From NCBI GenBank assembly GCA_015207585.1, contig JADEWQ010000056.1, forward strand, positions 1-35,418: a stretch of DNA of 35,418 nt. The letters are read 5' to 3'. The stretch is from Pleurocapsales cyanobacterium LEGE 06147. Its GTDB lineage: Bacteria > Cyanobacteriota > Cyanobacteriia > Cyanobacteriales > Xenococcaceae. Below the pieces are notes generated by a model, which saw only the letters and a program-made list of their open reading frames with translations, made no database searches and was not told the origin of the DNA. Of this stretch, positions 32,894 to 35,418 are shown one piece after another; the first letter of the stretch is position 1, and each line of letters starts with the position of its first letter. The translations under genes were made by a program, and so were the position numbers.

Positions 32894-33238
32894 TTAATTT
32901 TCGCGTGGTTGGTGCAGTCCAAAACAAATACCTTGGGGGTCACGGCAAGCACAGAATCGTCCGAAGCCAGGTTCATCGGGTCCTGGCTCGTCTGTCTCAC
33001 CCCCCAATTCCTTGACTCGTGCGATTGCTAACTCTAGATTAGGCACACTGAAGAAAATGAAAAATTGGGGTTTGGGATCATTTCCATGTAGTCCAGCTTT
33101 AACGGATGGGGTCTGAAACCAACCTTCACCTTTGTTCCCCATTGGATAGAAACTCCAGCCAAAGAGTTGTTCGAAAAAATGTCGAGTGCTTTCAGCCTTC
33201 TTTGTTCCAATTTCCAGGTAAGACACTTCGCCAGCCAT
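32894..33238 (-). CDS. VOC (glyoxalase/bleomycin resistance) family protein
   Basis: This 114-residue protein with the vicinal-oxygen-chelate beta-alpha-beta fold reads SYLEIGTKKAESTRHFFEQL FGW in its first module and ARVKELGGETDEPGPDEPGF with FCACRDPQGICFGLHQ in its second. Members bind a metal and act as lyases, dioxygenases or drug-binding proteins; no function can be fixed. Small VOC genes are frequent integron cassette cargo, and this one is directly followed by an attC-like site. The AraC gene upstream is 53 bases away on the same strand. Confidence 0.9.
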   Translation of the reverse strand: MAGEVSYLEIGTKKAESTRHFFEQLFGWSFYPMGNKGEGWFQTPSVKAGLHGNDPKPQFFIFFSVPNLELAIARVKELGGETDEPGPDEPGFGRFCACRDPQGICFGLHQPREN

Positions 33239-33291
33239 ACTTTACTTCCTCATTGTGAGTGACCACAAGCCATGATAAACATGATGGGGAA

Positions 33292-34170
33292 TTAAGTCTT
33301 GAATAAAATTGACCTCGCTTCTGGCTTAATGATATCGCCCGGAGTCCCTAAAAGGTCTACAAACTGAGCATTTTGATAAACCGCAGGAGAACATTGAGAA
33401 AATGAATGAAACTCCCTCGTAAAGTGGCTCTGGTCGCTGTATCCACAGATTGCAGCAATCTCACTAAGAGGATAATGCCCTGAAGATTTTAGAACTCGAT
33501 GAGCGTGATTGAATCGAATCAGCCGTGCTGCGGCTTTTGGCGTGATGCCAATTTGCTCTCGGAAACACTTCGCAAAATGGCGATCGCTCCAGCCAACTCT
33601 CTCAGCAAGTTGCCGAATTGGAATACATCCTTTGTGGTGTTCGAGCTGGTTCCACGCCCACTGAATTTCCGGTCGAATGATTCGGTTCGATAATGCAAAC
33701 TTCTCCAAAAGAACTCGATCTACCAAAGAAAATCGTTCTTCCCAAGAAGACATCTCACTCAACTGCTCGACGAGTAAATGAGCATAATTTCCCCAAAGAT
33801 CGTCCAGATGCACAACCTCTTGCGTGAGCTCAGTAGCTGCTCTACCAAACAGTCTATCTATAACCCAAGGAAGAAGTTCTATCTCAATGCCATGCTGCGC
33901 TCCATTATGTTCAGCAAGTAACGGGTTTTCGCCTAACCCAACGATAAAGGCTTTATACCTGCTGGGTACCAATCTGGAGCCTACAGAGCTAATGTGCAAA
34001 CGACCGCTGAATCCTAGGATTAGAATGACACGCTCTTTTGGAATCTCAAGTCGGCACACAGGTTGCCCTACTTCTTCGCGATAGCCACTGTAGGAACAAA
34101 CCCAGCCCTTTAAGGTATTAGACGGCTTTCCCAAACTATATTCCCAGGGGAAGCATTCGACTTGCTCCAT
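33292..34170 (-). CDS. AraC family regulator linked to the VOC gene
   Basis: This 292-residue protein has an N-terminal half rich in beta structure (likely ligand-binding) and an AraC DNA-binding domain in the C-terminal half: CIPIRQLAERVGWSDRHFAK for HTH1 and YPLSEIAAICGYSDQSHFTR for HTH2, then FSQCSPAVYQ. It is co-directional with the VOC gene, 53 bases upstream of it, and together they sit between two attC-like sites. It may control its own cassette, which is unusual because most cassettes carry one promoterless gene. Confidence 0.9.
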   Translation of the reverse strand: MEQVECFPWEYSLGKPSNTLKGWVCSYSGYREEVGQPVCRLEIPKERVILILGFSGRLHISSVGSRLVPSRYKAFIVGLGENPLLAEHNGAQHGIEIELLPWVIDRLFGRAATELTQEVVHLDDLWGNYAHLLVEQLSEMSSWEERFSLVDRVLLEKFALSNRIIRPEIQWAWNQLEHHKGCIPIRQLAERVGWSDRHFAKCFREQIGITPKAAARLIRFNHAHRVLKSSGHYPLSEIAAICGYSDQSHFTREFHSFSQCSPAVYQNAQFVDLLGTPGDIIKPEARSILFKT

Positions 34171-34326
34171 TCTGGTTTTTTATCCTCAACCATTAGTTAA
34201 GTGCCTTTGCTAAGTTTGCTTACTAGTTCCAAAACTTTATCATCTCCTGGGAGTAATACATTGCTTGAGCGATAGTTCTTATCTAACGGTAATCTTTTGG
34301 CTTGGAGTTAAGACAGTAGCTTAGTG

Positions 34327-34414
34327 CCGTATAACGACTAAGATAAGCGGCGGCAGGTAACACCGAACTCAGCACCAGCAGCTTGCGACCGTCCGCTGCA
34401 TTGGGGTTGTTATG
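34327..34414 (-). other. attC-like recombination site 2
   Basis: On the minus strand the site begins CATAACAACCCCAATGCAGCGG-like (CATAACAACCCCAATGCAGC then GG) and ends CCGCTTATCTTAGTCGTTATACGG-like (GCTTATCTTAGTCGTTAT then ACGG). The arms pair imperfectly with one extra base in the first arm, as in site 1, and the outer boxes are TAAC and GTTA. Length is about 87 bases. It starts 47 bases after the FAD monooxygenase stop. The centre (ACGGTCGCAAGCTGCTGGTG and so on) is unrelated to site 1. Confidence 0.55.
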
Positions 34415-34461
34415 CCGCCGCGATCGCCCTCTCCAGATCGCTTGGCTTAAACTCCTGTTTT

Positions 34462-35304
34462 TTACAAGGCTGTCGGAGCAGTAGCAATCTCACCAAACCG
34501 ACCTGCGCCATAGGTGAATTGAGAACGATCGCCCAACGACTGACCGTATTTTATCAAATGTAACCCGTAGGCAAGTTGCTCAGGTTCCCAAGCCTCTAAG
34601 GCTTGCGGAACATTGTGATTGTGTTCGACTAAGGCATCTGCTAAGGCGATCGCCTTAGCAGATGCCTTAGACGTACTGGCAGCAGTATGGGGACGAGGAA
34701 TGAAGACAGCATCACCAATTAACGCCACGCGCCCAAAAATCCTTTGCGGAATGGCGAGATCTAAAATTGCCTGAACAAATGGCTCTTTTGTAGCTGCAAC
34801 CAACCTTTGAAACGGAGGAGCCAGCACAGCGTCTGCATATGCCCGCATTTCTTGCTCGAGCGCAGGAGCTAACATTCCCGGTGAAATGGAATAGTCGCGC
34901 CGTCTACCCTCCTTATCAGTCACAATCCGGGGTAACTCTGTGGCTTCATCATAATTGACATACCAGACCCAATTGAAGCGGCGTTCTCCGGGCACTAATG
35001 ATTCGTTCTCACCAGGGATCGCGTATTGCAGAATGTGAGAGTTGGGAAATTGGAAAAACACAAATCGCTCTGTAAACAAAGCAGCGGTGTCTGGATCGAG
35101 ATCGGTTTCGTCCACCAACCCCCGGTAGGCAACGTATCCAGCATAGTGATAATGGTAGTCGGGTAGAAACAGTTGACGCACCGTAGAGCCAGGTCCATCT
35201 GCAGCAATTAGTAAGTCTCCACCAATCGATCGCAGCATGATTCCGGCGAACAAACCACCTAATGAGCCGCCGATGACAATGGCATGTCTATCGGTAGATT
35301 GCAT
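34462..35304 (-). pseudogene. FAD-dependent monooxygenase with internal deletion
   Basis: Flavin monooxygenases of the 2,6-dihydroxypyridine/PHBH type are about 380-400 residues. Here the N-terminal dinucleotide fold AIVIGGSLGGLFAGIMLRSI is present, but after IGG (about 28) the sequence jumps to DLLIAADGPGSTVRQ, normally about 100-130 residues later. The FAD-adenine Glu and the pyrimidine-binding Arg region are thus missing. The rest is typical: YRGLVDE, RVALIGDAVFIPRPHTAAST (the GD motif), to the C-terminus. The frame is kept, so a protein of 280 residues could be made, but FAD binding should be lost. The start is ATG 35304, two bases after the stop of the preceding gene, with GGAGGAGG as ribosome-binding site. 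Confidence 0.8.
34629..34670. repeat. Perfect 42-base palindrome centred on HIP1
   Basis: The left arm is CTAAGGCATCTGCTAAGGCG with A, and the right arm is its exact complement, meeting in GCGATCGC. All 42 bases match. It lies within the monooxygenase gene and encodes SKASAKAIALADAL. The half site contains CTAAGGC twice, so it may have grown by inverted duplication around a HIP1 site. Confidence 0.9.
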
Positions 35305-35306
35305 GA

Positions 35307-35418
35307 TTACACCTCCTCCAATTCCTTTGCAGCAGATTGCAAAGCGGCTAGAAACACTTCAACGGGTTGACCGCCAACTAGCACTTCTTGACCAATACGG
35401 ATAGTGGGAACGCTGTGA
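35307..35418 (-). CDS. C-terminal end of a DsbA-family oxidoreductase (partial)
   Basis: The last 36 residues read HSVPTIRIGQEVLVGGQPVE and continue VFLAALQSAAKELEEV. SVPT carries the cis-proline loop of the DsbA/FrnE thioredoxin fold, and GGQPVEVFLAAL is the usual C-terminal helix. The gene continues beyond the window. Its stop is two bases before the monooxygenase ATG, so the two are in one operon. The CxxC or equivalent active site is outside the window. Confidence 0.75.
   Translation of the reverse strand, partial: HSVPTIRIGQEVLVGGQPVEVFLAALQSAAKELEEV

Noticed and set aside
32797-33015. Plus-strand 72-residue frame
   Set aside because: It runs through the attC-like hairpin and antisense to the VOC gene; no family features.

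Overview
The window is chromosomal DNA from a cyanobacterium. It carries the photosystem I genes psaF and psaJ, the oxidative chlorophyll cyclase acsF, a cytochrome c6-like gene, cbiT, and many copies of the HIP1 octamer GCGATCGC. The species cannot be named from the sequence alone; the mixture of HIP1, heptamer repeats and many decayed genes suggests a large, repeat-rich genome.

Layout. 1-1.2 kb: a decayed feoB (ferrous iron permease). 1.4-10.5 kb: core genome. This holds a holin-4-like membrane protein, ychF, an OmpR-type regulator with Glu at the phospho-acceptor site, a PLP-dependent Orn/Lys/Arg decarboxylase, cbiT, cdsA, psaF-psaJ, tsaD with a translationally coupled cytochrome c6-like gene, a HAD hydrolase remnant and rsmE. 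10.6-20.0 kb: a six-gene minus-strand operon. In transcription order it encodes a membrane-anchored coiled-coil protein, an McrB-type AAA+ GTPase fragment, a DUF2357 (McrC-like) protein, a compact UPF1-like helicase, a PLD-superfamily nuclease and a large protein I cannot place. This is the composition of the McrBC-related coiled-coil nuclease tandem (CoCoNuT) defence family. The McrB-like gene has lost its Walker A region, so this copy is probably damaged.

20.2-28.2 kb: a cupin, a NIL-domain ferredoxin, an unrecognised 478-residue protein, an IS200/IS605-type tnpB with an internal deletion that removes part of its RuvC and zinc-finger parts, a GH31 alpha-glucosidase, and acsF with a clear terminator. 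28.2-35.4 kb: accessory genes. A thioesterase and TetR regulator diverge around two matching operators. They are followed by a HigB/HigA-type toxin-antitoxin pair, a small membrane protein, a flavodoxin-type oxidoreductase with an ABM monooxygenase and AraC regulator (a likely quinone-redox module), a VOC protein, a second AraC regulator, an internally deleted FAD monooxygenase and the tail of a DsbA-like protein.

Two structures in the last 3 kb resemble integron attC sites. Each lies just downstream of a minus-strand gene, and together they bracket an AraC+VOC unit, which suggests integron-type gene cassettes without a visible integrase. A second theme is a short GC-rich palindromic repeat that appears inserted into HIP1 sites. 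One copy sits after cdsA, one is read in frame inside the PLD nuclease next to its second HKD motif, and one forms the C-terminus of the cupin.
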